Of a DNA stretch of 56,231 nucleotides, positions 18,090-27,208 are shown piece by piece. The notes under the pieces are model-generated. The model was not told where the DNA came from and did not search any database. It saw only the letters and a list, made by a program, of their open reading frames with translations. Position 1 is the stretch's first letter. Every line of letters begins with the position of its first letter. Source of the DNA: Opitutaceae bacterium. GTDB taxonomy: Bacteria > Verrucomicrobiota > Verrucomicrobiia > Opitutales > Opitutaceae. Made by a program: the position numbers and the translations under genes. The stretch spans positions 1 through 56,231 of the forward strand of contig JAEUHB010000084.1 of NCBI GenBank assembly GCA_016794665.1, given 5' to 3'.

Positions 18090-18461
18090 TCAGATGTGCT
18101 TCGAGTCGGCCTCGTCCTTTTTCACGTAGCCGGTCTCTTGTCGCTGGTGGTTCACGGCGTTTTTCTTGAGATACGCCTGATAGACATCGTCGGCCGTCAT
18201 GCCGAGCGTCTGCGCGAGCGAGACGAGGAAGTGGAAGAGGTCCACGACCTCGACCTTGGCGTTCTGCTCGTCGAACTTCTGGTATTTCGCCCACCACTTC
18301 CACGGCACGCTGTCGATCAGCTCGGCGGTCTCCTGCTGCATGGCGCGCGTGTAGTTCAGGATCCACTTGGCCTTTTCCTCGTCTGTCGGCGGCGGGAGGT
18401 TGACGCCGATGCGCTTGTTCAGGCCGTCCTGCATGCGGAAAATTTCCTCGAGTTTGTCCAT
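18090..18461 (-). CDS. Dimeric (all-alpha) dUTP diphosphatase
   Basis: All-alpha NTP pyrophosphohydrolase of the dimeric dUTPase / MazG-like group, 123 residues. It hydrolyses dUTP to dUMP, keeping uracil out of DNA. The metal-binding signature is present: QQETAELIDSVPWKWW (ExxE on one helix) and KVEVVDLFHFLVS (ExxD on the next). The start at 18461 (MDKLEEIFRMQDGLN) fits the family; a much longer upstream frame is an artefact of high GC. Divergent from the Arg/Gly-rich protein gene, with 211 bases between the starts. Confidence 0.9.
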   Translation of the reverse strand: MDKLEEIFRMQDGLNKRIGVNLPPPTDEEKAKWILNYTRAMQQETAELIDSVPWKWWAKYQKFDEQNAKVEVVDLFHFLVSLAQTLGMTADDVYQAYLKKNAVNHQRQETGYVKKDEADSKHI

Positions 18462-18672
18462 GGTCGCCGACGCTGCGAAGCGCTCAGGTCGGTGGCAAGC
18501 CCCTCCTCGGCGCCCGGCGGAATTTGCAGTTGCCCCACCGGGTGCGGCCGGCGACCCTGTTTCCTTCCTGCATCCGTCGAGCACGTCCAACCGCGCTCCC
18601 GATGCGCAACCAACCCGGCTGCTCCCCGCCTCCGCGGGCCGAGCGCCTCCACCAGAGACAGAAAGAACCCAC

Positions 18673-19725
18673 ATGTCAGAAACAGAAAAGTCCGCCACGC
18701 CGAATCCGGCCAATGCGGACTTGCTCGCCCCGGCGCCCGCGCCGGCGGACAGCGCAGCAGTAGCCGCCCCGGCCAGTGTCACGCCTCCCGCCGGCACGTT
18801 CGGCGCGACGCGCGGAGCCGGCCTCGCCCGCGGCAAGGCCAAGCGCCCCGCCGCCAGCGCGCCCGCGGCCGCTGCCGCCCCCGCCGGTTACAAGCCGTCG
18901 GCCTTGGCGGTCATCACCCCGCAGTCCGAATACAAGAATCCGTTCACCGGCGAGACGTCGGTGAGCGCGCCTCGCGCCAACGAGCCGGAACTCCCGGCCG
19001 CTCCCGCTCCCACCCCAGCCCCCGCTTTCAACGAGGCTCCGGCTCCGGCGCCCGCTCCTAGCGCGGAAACCCCGGCCCCGGCCGGGGACGCCCCCAAGGC
19101 CGAGCTCAACATCCTCCCGCCCGAGGCGCCCAGGCGCGCCCAGACGCGCTGGGAGTCCACGCCGCCCGCCGGCGACCGGGTCGACCAACGCCCAGCCTTC
19201 CAGCCACGCGAGCGCCGTGAGCACCGCGAAAACCGCGAAGGCGGCCGCGAGGGCCAGTCCTTCGATCAACGCGAGGCGCGCCAGCCGCGCGATCCCCGCG
19301 ATCAACGCGAGCCACGCCAGGCGCGTGAACCGCGTTCCTTCGAGCCCCGCGAGCCGCGTCGTGATGACCGCAGTGGCGAACCCCGCAGCCACGGCGAGCA
19401 CCGCCGCGATGGCCGCGAAGCGCCGAAAAAATCGGGCGGCTTCTTCGGCTGGCTCAAGGGACTCTTCGGCGGCAAGCCGAAGGACGCCCCCGCCGGCGAC
19501 ACTCGCCGCGACGGCCGTGATCGCGGCGGACGAGGCGGCGAGGGCCGCGGTCCGCGCGGCGAAGGCGAACACCGCTCGCACGGCGGCGAACACCGCGGCG
19601 AAGGCGACGGCCAGCGCCGTCGTCGCCGTCGCGGCGGCCGCGGCCGCTACCGCGGCGAAGGCGGTGGCGATCGCGGTGACCGCGGCCCGCGTCCCGAAGG
19701 CCAGGCCGGCGGCGGCGCGATCTAA
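18673..19725 (+). CDS. Disordered Arg/Gly-rich protein with central amphipathic segment
   Basis: Unrecognised protein of 350 residues, almost entirely low complexity. Residues 1-150 are Ala/Pro-rich with short conserved-looking pieces (SALAVITPQSEYKNPFTGE at about 76-94). Residues 170-250 are charged and full of RE/RD/EPR repeats. Residues 255-267 form an amphipathic aromatic segment (GGFFGWLKGLFGG). Residues 280-350 are RGG/RG-rich, including six consecutive Arg, and end PEGQAGGGAI. RGG tails of this kind bind RNA in other proteins; that role is inference here. No signal peptide, so probably cytosolic. It is followed by a strong terminator, which supports it as a genuine single-gene transcript. 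Confidence 0.8.
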   Translation: MSETEKSATPNPANADLLAPAPAPADSAAVAAPASVTPPAGTFGATRGAGLARGKAKRPAASAPAAAAAPAGYKPSALAVITPQSEYKNPFTGETSVSAPRANEPELPAAPAPTPAPAFNEAPAPAPAPSAETPAPAGDAPKAELNILPPEAPRRAQTRWESTPPAGDRVDQRPAFQPRERREHRENREGGREGQSFDQREARQPRDPRDQREPRQAREPRSFEPREPRRDDRSGEPRSHGEHRRDGREAPKKSGGFFGWLKGLFGGKPKDAPAGDTRRDGRDRGGRGGEGRGPRGEGEHRSHGGEHRGEGDGQRRRRRRGGRGRYRGEGGGDRGDRGPRPEGQAGGGAI

Positions 19726-19778
19726 GAAATCGCCCGCAATAATCCTTGCCGCGCGCACCCGCGCACGAGCATCACCAA

Positions 19779-19805
19779 AGGCGCCCGCACCCCGGGCGCC
19801 TTTTT
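19779..19805 (+). terminator. Rho-independent terminator after the Arg/Gly-rich gene
   Basis: Nine-base stem AGGCGCCCG / CGGGCGCCT with loop CACCC, followed directly by a run of T. It is the clearest intrinsic terminator in the window and separates the Arg/Gly-rich gene from murA. Confidence 0.9.
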
Positions 19806-19832
19806 CTTTTCCCGCCCCCGCGGTCCGGGACG

Positions 19833-19860
19833 CTCAGCTCTCAACTCTCAGCTCTCAACT
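19833..19860 (+). repeat. Four 7-base repeats just before murA
   Basis: Four tandem heptads alternating CTCAGCT and CTCAACT, ending eight bases before the murA ATG at 19869. No Shine-Dalgarno is present in the gap, so the array occupies the place of the ribosome binding site. Confidence 0.85.
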
Positions 19861-19868
19861 TTTCCTCG

Positions 19869-21158
19869 ATGGCCGATCTCATCGTCAACGGCGGCAAGCC
19901 CCTCAGCGGCGTCATCACGCCCTCCGGCAACAAGAACTCCGTGCTGCCGATCTTCTGCGCGACCTTGCTCACGGACGAACCCGTCACGCTGAAGAACGTC
20001 CCCGACATCACCGACCTCGACAAGCTCGTCACTTTCTTCCGCGCCCAGGGCTCGCGCATCGAGTGGAACCGCGACAAGGGCGTGATGCGCGTCGATCACT
20101 CGACGTTCCGCAACGCCCTCGCCAACGACGAGCTCCCGCAGGACATGCGCTCCACGGTGCTGCTTTACCCGGCGATGCTGCATCGCTTCCGCAAAATCAG
20201 CATCCATGCGAACGCCAAGGGCTGCTCCCTCGGCGTGCGCGAAATCGATCCACACCTCGAAATTCTCCGCGCGCTGGGCGCCGTCATCAACGCCGGCGAG
20301 CCGCTCGTGATCGCGCTGCCCAACGGTTTCACCGGCGCGCGCCACTGGCTCGATTACATGTCGGTCACCGTCACCGAGAACTTCGCGATGGCCGCCGCGC
20401 TCGCGAAGGGAAAATCGACGCTCGTCAACGCCGCCAGCGAGCCCCACGTGCAGGACCTCTGCGCCGCGCTCGTCGCGATGGGCGCCAAGATCAAGGGCCT
20501 GGGCACCTCGATGCTGGAGATCACCGGCGTGAAGAAACTCCGCGGCGCCACCATCACCATCAATAGCGACTACCACGAGATCGTCACCTTCCTTGCGCTC
20601 GGCGCGATCACCGGCGGCGAGGTGAGCGTGAAGAAATCCCTCCCGCACCACTTCGATCTCATCACGCGCGCGTTCGCCAAGCTCGGCGTCGTCGTCGAAC
20701 ACGACGGCGACACCGCCACGGTCCGCCGCAACCAGAAGCTCGTCGTCGAGACGCCCTTCACCGCCAACCTGCTCACGAAGATCGAGGCCGCGCCGTGGCC
20801 GTATTTCTCCGTCGATCTCCTGCCGCTCATGATCGCGCTCAGCACGCGCGCCGAGGGCACGGTGCATTTCTGGAACAAGGTCTATGAAAACGGCTTCGCC
20901 TGGATGCCCGAGCTCGCGAAGTTCGGCGCGCACGTGATGACGAGCGATCCGCACCGCATCATCGTCTTCGGCAACCGCCCGCTGCGCCCCGCGACCGTGG
21001 ACTCGCCCTACATCATCCGCGCCGCGGTGGCGCTCGCGATGGTGGCCGCCGCGATCCCCGGCCGCTCCGTCGTGCGCAACGCCGAGATCATCAAGCGCGC
21101 CCACCCCTGCTTCGTCGAAAACCTCCGCAGCCTCGGCGCGGAGCTGGAGTGGAAGTGA
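19869..21158 (+). CDS. murA: UDP-N-acetylglucosamine 1-carboxyvinyltransferase
   Basis: Cytosolic enzyme transferring enolpyruvate from PEP to UDP-GlcNAc, the first committed step of peptidoglycan synthesis; 429 residues, normal for the family. Conserved features: [19 protein letters not shown] with the Lys-Asn pair, the PEP-binding loop [10 protein letters not shown] with C119 in the place of the classical catalytic Cys, and [20 protein letters not shown]. The closing segment is [15 protein letters not shown] followed by [15 protein letters not shown]. The sequence around the loop differs from the E. coli enzyme, so it may be a divergent MurA or a second paralogue. The start at 19869 lies right behind a heptad repeat array. 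Confidence 0.93.
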   Translation: MADLIVNGGKPLSGVITPSGNKNSVLPIFCATLLTDEPVTLKNVPDITDLDKLVTFFRAQGSRIEWNRDKGVMRVDHSTFRNALANDELPQDMRSTVLLYPAMLHRFRKISIHANAKGCSLGVREIDPHLEILRALGAVINAGEPLVIALPNGFTGARHWLDYMSVTVTENFAMAAALAKGKSTLVNAASEPHVQDLCAALVAMGAKIKGLGTSMLEITGVKKLRGATITINSDYHEIVTFLALGAITGGEVSVKKSLPHHFDLITRAFAKLGVVVEHDGDTATVRRNQKLVVETPFTANLLTKIEAAPWPYFSVDLLPLMIALSTRAEGTVHFWNKVYENGFAWMPELAKFGAHVMTSDPHRIIVFGNRPLRPATVDSPYIIRAAVALAMVAAAIPGRSVVRNAEIIKRAHPCFVENLRSLGAELEWK

Positions 21159-21263
21159 CGGGATTTTCGATTCTCGATTTTGGATTTTCGATTTCTGCTT
21201 AGCCCGACCTCTGACTTTCATCCGCGCCGTGACCCAATCGAAAATCGAGAATCCAAAATCGAA
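21159..21263. repeat. Inverted arrays of 7-base repeats between murA and ruvB
   Basis: The left arm at 21166-21193 has units TTCGATT, CTCGATT, TTGGATT, TTCGATT, preceded by a degenerate CGGGATT. The right arm at 21236-21263 holds the complementary units, but read on the minus strand the two middle units are in swapped order (TTCGATT, TTGGATT, CTCGATT, TTCGATT). The next bases are AATG, whose ATG is the likely ruvB start. It is an AT-rich island in GC-rich DNA, able to form a large cruciform or mRNA stem. Confidence 0.88.
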
Positions 21264-21264
21264 A

Positions 21265-22308
<1,044 letters not shown>

Positions 22309-22319
22309 GGAATCCTTTA

Positions 22320-22338
22320 GTGGCGGGTTTCCCGCTAC
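22320..22338 (-). repeat. Possible solo GTAG hairpin
   Basis: On the minus strand this reads GTAG, then CGGG AAA CCCG and CCAC: a short stem with a GTAG head, as in the REP-like pairs, but smaller and alone. It lies between ruvB and the next gene. It may be a degenerate member or chance. Confidence 0.3.
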
Positions 22339-22391
22339 CGGTTGTCATAAGTGCGATGGCAGCCCTTGCTGTGACCGCCACAACTCGCCCT

Positions 22392-23198
22392 ATGAAAATA
22401 CGATTTGTTCTCGCTGCGCTTGCCCTCGTTACCGGCCGCTTAGCTGGTGCAATCCCAGAAAATGTCTCTGGTTTCATCTACCGTGAGTCACGAACTTTTG
22501 GACGTGATTCGTCGTCGCAGACATATTTGCTTGATGCAAACGGACGGTTTTCTGGCCTCTACCAATACTTTCGAACCGGAGGTAACATTCTCGCCCCTGC
22601 GTCCACGCTGGAGCAGTCGGGCACCTACACCTACAGGCAAACAGACGCTAGAACTGCAATTTTGGTATTCGCTAGTGACACAAACTCATCGCCAGTGACC
22701 CGGACACTGCGCTTCGACTTCGATACGACCGGGTTGGCTGTCGCTTCGGTAACCACCGAAGTCCTCGGTGGTTCGTTTACCTTGATTCCGATCCGATCAA
22801 GCGCGCCCCTGCTCAACTGCTCCAACCGGTCATTCGTCCGCGCAGGCGGCACAGCCTACAGCGGATTTGTGCTCAACTCATTCGGCGCGGTTTTAGTGCG
22901 CGCCGTTGGCCCAGGCTTAGCCGCCTTTGGGGTTCGCAACGCGCTGCGCGACCCAAAGCTCGCGGTTGTCACTGCCGAGCGCAACGGCGTCATTGCCGAG
23001 GCCGACGACCGTCGTCCCGAATCGGTCGAAGCTGTCCGCCGCGTCGGCGCGATACTTGGGGCGTTTCCGTTAGCGGAAAACTCAAAGGACTCCGCCATGA
23101 TTATCCAACTTCTCCCCGGCGCCTACATCGCCCAAGCCTCCTCGGTTGATCCAACTGACGAAGGAGAAGTTCTGGTTGAGGTTTATCTTCTTCCCTGA
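22392..23198 (+). CDS. Small secreted protein with one tail module
   Basis: Protein of 268 residues with signal peptide (MKIRFVLAALALVTGRLAGA). Residues about 22-135 are an unrecognised beta-rich domain (SGFIYRESRTFG, YLLDANGRFSGLYQYF, TRTLRFDFDTTGLAVASVTTE). Residues 139-268 are one copy of the shared tail module (RAVGPGLAAFGV, DPKLAVV, GAFPLAE, LLPGAY, closing VEVYLLP). The copy is diverged: the usual ENDxW is EADDR. Codon use and base composition are clearly less GC-rich than in neighbours, suggesting a recent arrival or relaxed selection. The start at 22392 is chosen because the signal peptide begins there. Confidence 0.8.
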   Translation: MKIRFVLAALALVTGRLAGAIPENVSGFIYRESRTFGRDSSSQTYLLDANGRFSGLYQYFRTGGNILAPASTLEQSGTYTYRQTDARTAILVFASDTNSSPVTRTLRFDFDTTGLAVASVTTEVLGGSFTLIPIRSSAPLLNCSNRSFVRAGGTAYSGFVLNSFGAVLVRAVGPGLAAFGVRNALRDPKLAVVTAERNGVIAEADDRRPESVEAVRRVGAILGAFPLAENSKDSAMIIQLLPGAYIAQASSVDPTDEGEVLVEVYLLP

Positions 23199-23277
23199 AT
23201 CCACCGAGTCAGCCCGGCTCGCTTATCGGCCGGTTAAAGTCTGGCCTGAGCCTCGCCCACGCGCATCGTCTCGCGCC

Positions 23278-25629
23278 ATGCACTTTCGCGCCTGCCTCCA
23301 CGCGCCGCTGCTCGCCCTCGCTGCTTCCGCCTTCGCCGCCTCGTCCGTCGAAAAATTCCAGCAGCTCGACCACCTGCTCCCCTCACCCACGCCGCAGCGC
23401 AATGCCGCGGGCGCTCCGGGCGCCGCCTATTGGCAGAACCGCGCGGACTACGCGCTCAGCGCCACGCTCGACGAGAAGGAGCACCGCCTCACCGGCAAGG
23501 GCACCATCACTTACCACAACGCCTCGCCCGACTCGCTCACCTACCTCTGGCTGCAGCTCGATCCGAATTTCTTCTCGCGCGACGCCGACTCGCGCACGCT
23601 GGCGAAGCCGCCCGCGGATCCCGCGAAGTTCCCTTACCGCACGCTCGAGGAACTCGTCACCGCCGAGACGTATTCCAGCGACCTCGTGGTGAGCGAGGTG
23701 CGCGACGCCACCGGCCAGCCGCTCAAGCACACCATCGTGAAGACGATGATGCGCGTTGATCTGCCGGAGCCGCTCGCGCCGGGCGGCAAGTTCGCGTTCT
23801 CCCTCGCGTGGACCTACAAGCTCAACCCCTGGAAAGGCTCGGCCTTCCGCACGAGTTACGAGCTCCTCGACGACGGCAATCCGCTCTACGTTATCGCGCA
23901 GTGGTTCCCGCGCCTGGCGGCCTACACCGACTACATGGGCTGGCAGCACAAGCAGTATCTCGGCACCGGGGAGTTCACCCTCGAGTTTGGCGACTACGAC
24001 GTGAACCTGACCGTGCCTGCCGATCATGTGGTCGCCTCGACCGGTGCATTGATGAATCCCGACGCCGTGCTCACCGCGGCCCAGCGTGACCGCCTCAAGC
24101 AGGCCGAGACCGCCAAAGCCCCCGTCTTCATCGTCACGCCCGACGAGGCCAAGGCCCTCGAGAAAAACAAGCCCGCCGGCACCAAGACCTGGCGCTTCCG
24201 CGCGGAGAACGTCCGCGACTTCGCCTTCGCCAGTTCGCGCCGTTTCATCTGGGACGCCATGGGCGCGCCCGGCCACACGCACCCGCCCACGCCCGCTCGC
24301 AGCGGCCTGATCACCGACCGCATGTATCGCGCACCCGTGATGGCGATGTCGTTTTATCCCAAGGAGGGCATGCCGCTCTGGGACAAATACTCGACCCACG
24401 CGATCGTCCACACGCTGGACGTCTACTCCAAGTTCTCCTTCCCCTACCCCTATCCGGTCGCGATCTCGGTGAACGGCGCCGTCGGCGGCGGGATGGAATA
24501 CCCCATGATCTGCTTCAACCGTCCCCGCCCCGAGCCCGACGGCACCTACGCGAAGCGCACGAAATACGGCCTCATCGGCGTCGTGATCCACGAGGTCGGG
24601 CACAACTACTTCCCGATGGTCGTCAACTCGGACGAGCGCCAGTGGACGTGGATGGACGAGGGCATCAACTCGTTCGTGCAGATGCTCGCGCAGGAGGAGT
24701 GGGAGAAGGACTGGCCGCAGTCGCGCGATGCCCGCCTGCTCACGCCTTATATGCGCCGCACCGACCGGGTGCCCGTGATGAGCAACTCCGAGTCGATCGC
24801 CGACCTCGGCTTCAACAGCTATGCGCAGCCGGCCGTCGCGCTGAATATCCTCCGCGACGTCGTGCTCGGCCGCGAATTGTTCGACCACGCGTTCAAGACC
24901 TACTCGCGCCGGTGGATGTTCAAGCGCCCCACGCCCGCGGACTTCTTCCGCACGATGGAGGACGCGGCCGGCGTCGACCTCGATTGGTTCTGGCGCGGCT
25001 GGTTCTACAGCACGGACCGCGTGGACCTCGCCATCGACCAAGTCCGCTGGCTGCAGCTCGACTCGCGCGATCCCGCGATTGAGAAACCCAAGACCGAGGC
25101 GGAGAAGAAAGCACGCCCGCTCACCACCACGCGCGAACTCAACGCCGCCCTGCCCAAGCGCATCGAGCGCTTCCCCGAGCTGCGCGATTTCTACAACGAT
25201 CACAACGAGGCGACCGTGCTGCCCAGCGACAAAAGGAAGTTCGAGGCGCTCGTAAAGGAACTCGCCGAGGCCAAGATTGATCCCGCGCTGCTGAAGACCC
25301 CGCGCAATTTCTACCTGATCGATTTCGCGAACGTCGGCGGCATCGTGATGCCCCTCCCGCTGCGGCTCGAATTCACCGACGGCTCCACCGAGGAATTGAA
25401 GCTGGGCGCCGAGCTCTGGCGCTACGACACCCGCGCGTGCTCGAAGCTCATCATGACGACCAAGCAGCTGAAGGCCGTGACCCTCGACCCGCGCGATGAG
25501 CTGACCGACACCAATCTCGAGAACAACTTCTGGCCGCGCCGCCTCGTAAAGACGCCGATGCAGCTCCATCGCGACGAGCCCGAGAAGAACCCGATGCGAG
25601 AGCTCACCAAGCCGCCCGCGACGAAGTAG
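23278..25629 (+). CDS. M1-family metallopeptidase (aminopeptidase N-like), secreted
   Basis: Exported zinc peptidase of 783 residues. A signal peptide covers about 1-20. The N-terminal beta-saddle domain has DYALSATLDEKEHRLTGKG and the substrate-binding motif GGGMEYP in the position of GAMEN. The zinc site is HEVGH at 438-442, with the third ligand E461 exactly 18 residues on (WTWMDEG), the M1 spacing. The region after about 640 is beta-rich and ends EPEKNPMRELTKPPATK. It probably trims peptides in the periplasm or outside. Single gene between the tail protein and the PQQ dehydrogenase. Confidence 0.94.
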   Translation: MHFRACLHAPLLALAASAFAASSVEKFQQLDHLLPSPTPQRNAAGAPGAAYWQNRADYALSATLDEKEHRLTGKGTITYHNASPDSLTYLWLQLDPNFFSRDADSRTLAKPPADPAKFPYRTLEELVTAETYSSDLVVSEVRDATGQPLKHTIVKTMMRVDLPEPLAPGGKFAFSLAWTYKLNPWKGSAFRTSYELLDDGNPLYVIAQWFPRLAAYTDYMGWQHKQYLGTGEFTLEFGDYDVNLTVPADHVVASTGALMNPDAVLTAAQRDRLKQAETAKAPVFIVTPDEAKALEKNKPAGTKTWRFRAENVRDFAFASSRRFIWDAMGAPGHTHPPTPARSGLITDRMYRAPVMAMSFYPKEGMPLWDKYSTHAIVHTLDVYSKFSFPYPYPVAISVNGAVGGGMEYPMICFNRPRPEPDGTYAKRTKYGLIGVVIHEVGHNYFPMVVNSDERQWTWMDEGINSFVQMLAQEEWEKDWPQSRDARLLTPYMRRTDRVPVMSNSESIADLGFNSYAQPAVALNILRDVVLGRELFDHAFKTYSRRWMFKRPTPADFFRTMEDAAGVDLDWFWRGWFYSTDRVDLAIDQVRWLQLDSRDPAIEKPKTEAEKKARPLTTTRELNAALPKRIERFPELRDFYNDHNEATVLPSDKRKFEALVKELAEAKIDPALLKTPRNFYLIDFANVGGIVMPLPLRLEFTDGSTEELKLGAELWRYDTRACSKLIMTTKQLKAVTLDPRDELTDTNLENNFWPRRLVKTPMQLHRDEPEKNPMRELTKPPATK

Positions 25630-25753
25630 CCGGCGCCCGGAGCTTTTCCGACTCGCGGCCCCACGGCGTCGGGAATCTTGAGGTCCACCGATCGAGCTAG
25701 CCCGTTAAATCGGGTTTGAACCACCCGCCCCGCTTCGCTCTCCTCGCGCACCC

Positions 25754-27160
25754 ATGCCCCACCTTCCCCGCCTCGCCCCGCTTTTCCTGCTCGCCACCGC
25801 CGCGCTCCCCGCCGCCGAGGCCCGCGATCCGGCGACGCTCGCCAACACCCTCTGCGCCGGCTGCCACGGCCCGACGCTCACCGGCGGCACCGGCCCCAAC
25901 ATCCTCACCGAAAAACTCAAGCACGGCACCGACGACGCCAGCCTACTCCGCGCCATCCGCGACGGGTTTCCGCAGACCGGCATGGCCGGACTCGGCGCCG
26001 TGCTCAGCACGGAGGAGCAGACCGCGATGGTCGCCTACCTGAAGCAGCAGGCGCGCGCCTACGCGCTCGGCCGCATCCCGTTGCCCGCCATCCCCGCGCC
26101 CGCCGTGATCAAGAGCGAGCGCCACACGTTTCGCCTCGAGACCTTCACGCCCGGCCTCGACACGCCCTGGGGCATCGTCTTTTTGCCCGACGGCTCGCTG
26201 CTCGTGAGCGATCGCATCGGCCAGCTCCGCGCCATCGCCAAGGACGGCACGCTCAACCCCGAGCCCATCCGCAACACGCCGAAGCCCTTCGTGCGGCAGG
26301 ACGGCGGCTACCTCGATCTCATCGCGCACCCGGGCTACGCGCAAAACGGCTGGCTCTACCTCGCCTACGTCGAGCTCGGCGAAGATCGCACGAAAAGCAT
26401 GACGGTGATCGTCCGCGGCCGCGTGAAGGCCGGCGCATGGGTCGACGAGCAGCTCATTTTCCGCGCGCCCCAGAAATTCTACTACACCGACACCAGCCAC
26501 TACGGCTGCCGCTTCCTCTGGGATCCGACGGGCAACCTTTTCTTCACGATCGGCGAGCGCGGCACCGCGACGGACTCGCAGGACCTCACCAACCCGCTCG
26601 GAAAAATCCACCGCATCAAGGACGACGGCACCACGCCGCCCGACAATCCCTTCATGAAGCAAGCCGGCGCGTGGCCCACGATCTGGAGCTACGGCCACCG
26701 CCACCCGCAGGGCCTCGAATATCATCCCGTGACCGGAAAACTCTGGGCCACCGAGCACGGCCCGCGCAACGGCGACGAACTCAACCGGATCGAGCCCGGG
26801 AGGAACTACGGCTGGCCGCGCGCCTCGTGGGGCCAGGTGCAGTTCCGCGAGACCATTGGCGGCGTCTTCGCCCCGGGCACCGAGCAGCCGATCGTGCACT
26901 GGTCGCCCGGCATCGCGCCCTCCGCGATCGCGTTCGTCACGAGCCCGCGCTTCCCCAATTGGAAAAACAATCTGCTCGTCGGCGGCCTCGTCGGTCGCCA
27001 GCTCCGGCGCGTGGTGACCCAGGGCAACTTGGTGGTGCTCGAGGAAATCCTCTTCACCGATCAAGGCCGCGTGCGCGACGTCACCATCGGCCCCGACGGC
27101 CTGATCTACCTCGCGATGAACGCCCCCGGCCGCATCGCGCGGTTGGTGCCCGTCGAGTAG
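25754..27160 (+). CDS. PQQ-dependent sugar dehydrogenase with N-terminal cytochrome c
   Basis: Periplasmic protein of 468 residues. A signal peptide (about 1-20) is followed by a cytochrome c domain with CAGCH at 34-38 and a probable axial Met in TGMAGLG. From about residue 120 comes the six-bladed propeller of soluble glucose / aldose sugar dehydrogenases (LDTPWGIVFLPDGSLLVSDR, HPGYAQNGWLYLAY, YGHRHPQGLEYHP, LWATEHGPRNGDELNRI, NYGWPR). The fused haem would take electrons from PQQ directly. No PQQ biosynthesis gene is in the window. The TAG stop is part of the GTAG head of a REP-like hairpin. Confidence 0.92.
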   Translation: MPHLPRLAPLFLLATAALPAAEARDPATLANTLCAGCHGPTLTGGTGPNILTEKLKHGTDDASLLRAIRDGFPQTGMAGLGAVLSTEEQTAMVAYLKQQARAYALGRIPLPAIPAPAVIKSERHTFRLETFTPGLDTPWGIVFLPDGSLLVSDRIGQLRAIAKDGTLNPEPIRNTPKPFVRQDGGYLDLIAHPGYAQNGWLYLAYVELGEDRTKSMTVIVRGRVKAGAWVDEQLIFRAPQKFYYTDTSHYGCRFLWDPTGNLFFTIGERGTATDSQDLTNPLGKIHRIKDDGTTPPDNPFMKQAGAWPTIWSYGHRHPQGLEYHPVTGKLWATEHGPRNGDELNRIEPGRNYGWPRASWGQVQFRETIGGVFAPGTEQPIVHWSPGIAPSAIAFVTSPRFPNWKNNLLVGGLVGRQLRRVVTQGNLVVLEEILFTDQGRVRDVTIGPDGLIYLAMNAPGRIARLVPVE

Positions 27161-27208
27161 GGCCGGCGCTTGCCGCCGGCCGCGGCTGCCGACGAGCGGC
27201 AGCCCTAC
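27157..27208. repeat. REP-like inverted pair, family C, overlapping two stop codons
   Basis: Left hairpin 27157-27181 begins GTAGGGC with arms GGCCGGCG / CGCCGGCC. Right hairpin 27184-27208, read on the minus strand, begins GTAGGGC with arms GGCTGCCG / CGGCAGCC. The stems differ by compensating changes around a common GCTYGYCG centre. The TAG inside each GTAG head is the stop codon of the flanking convergent gene (27158-27160 plus, 27207-27205 minus). Confidence 0.85.

Noticed and set aside
18090..18842. A 250-residue version of the dUTPase starting upstream
   Set aside because: The extra N terminus is low-complexity and overlaps the start of the divergent gene; the conserved protein begins at 18461.
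19833..21263. Heptad repeats as a CRISPR array
   Set aside because: Units are 7 bases and adjacent, with no spacers and no cas genes.
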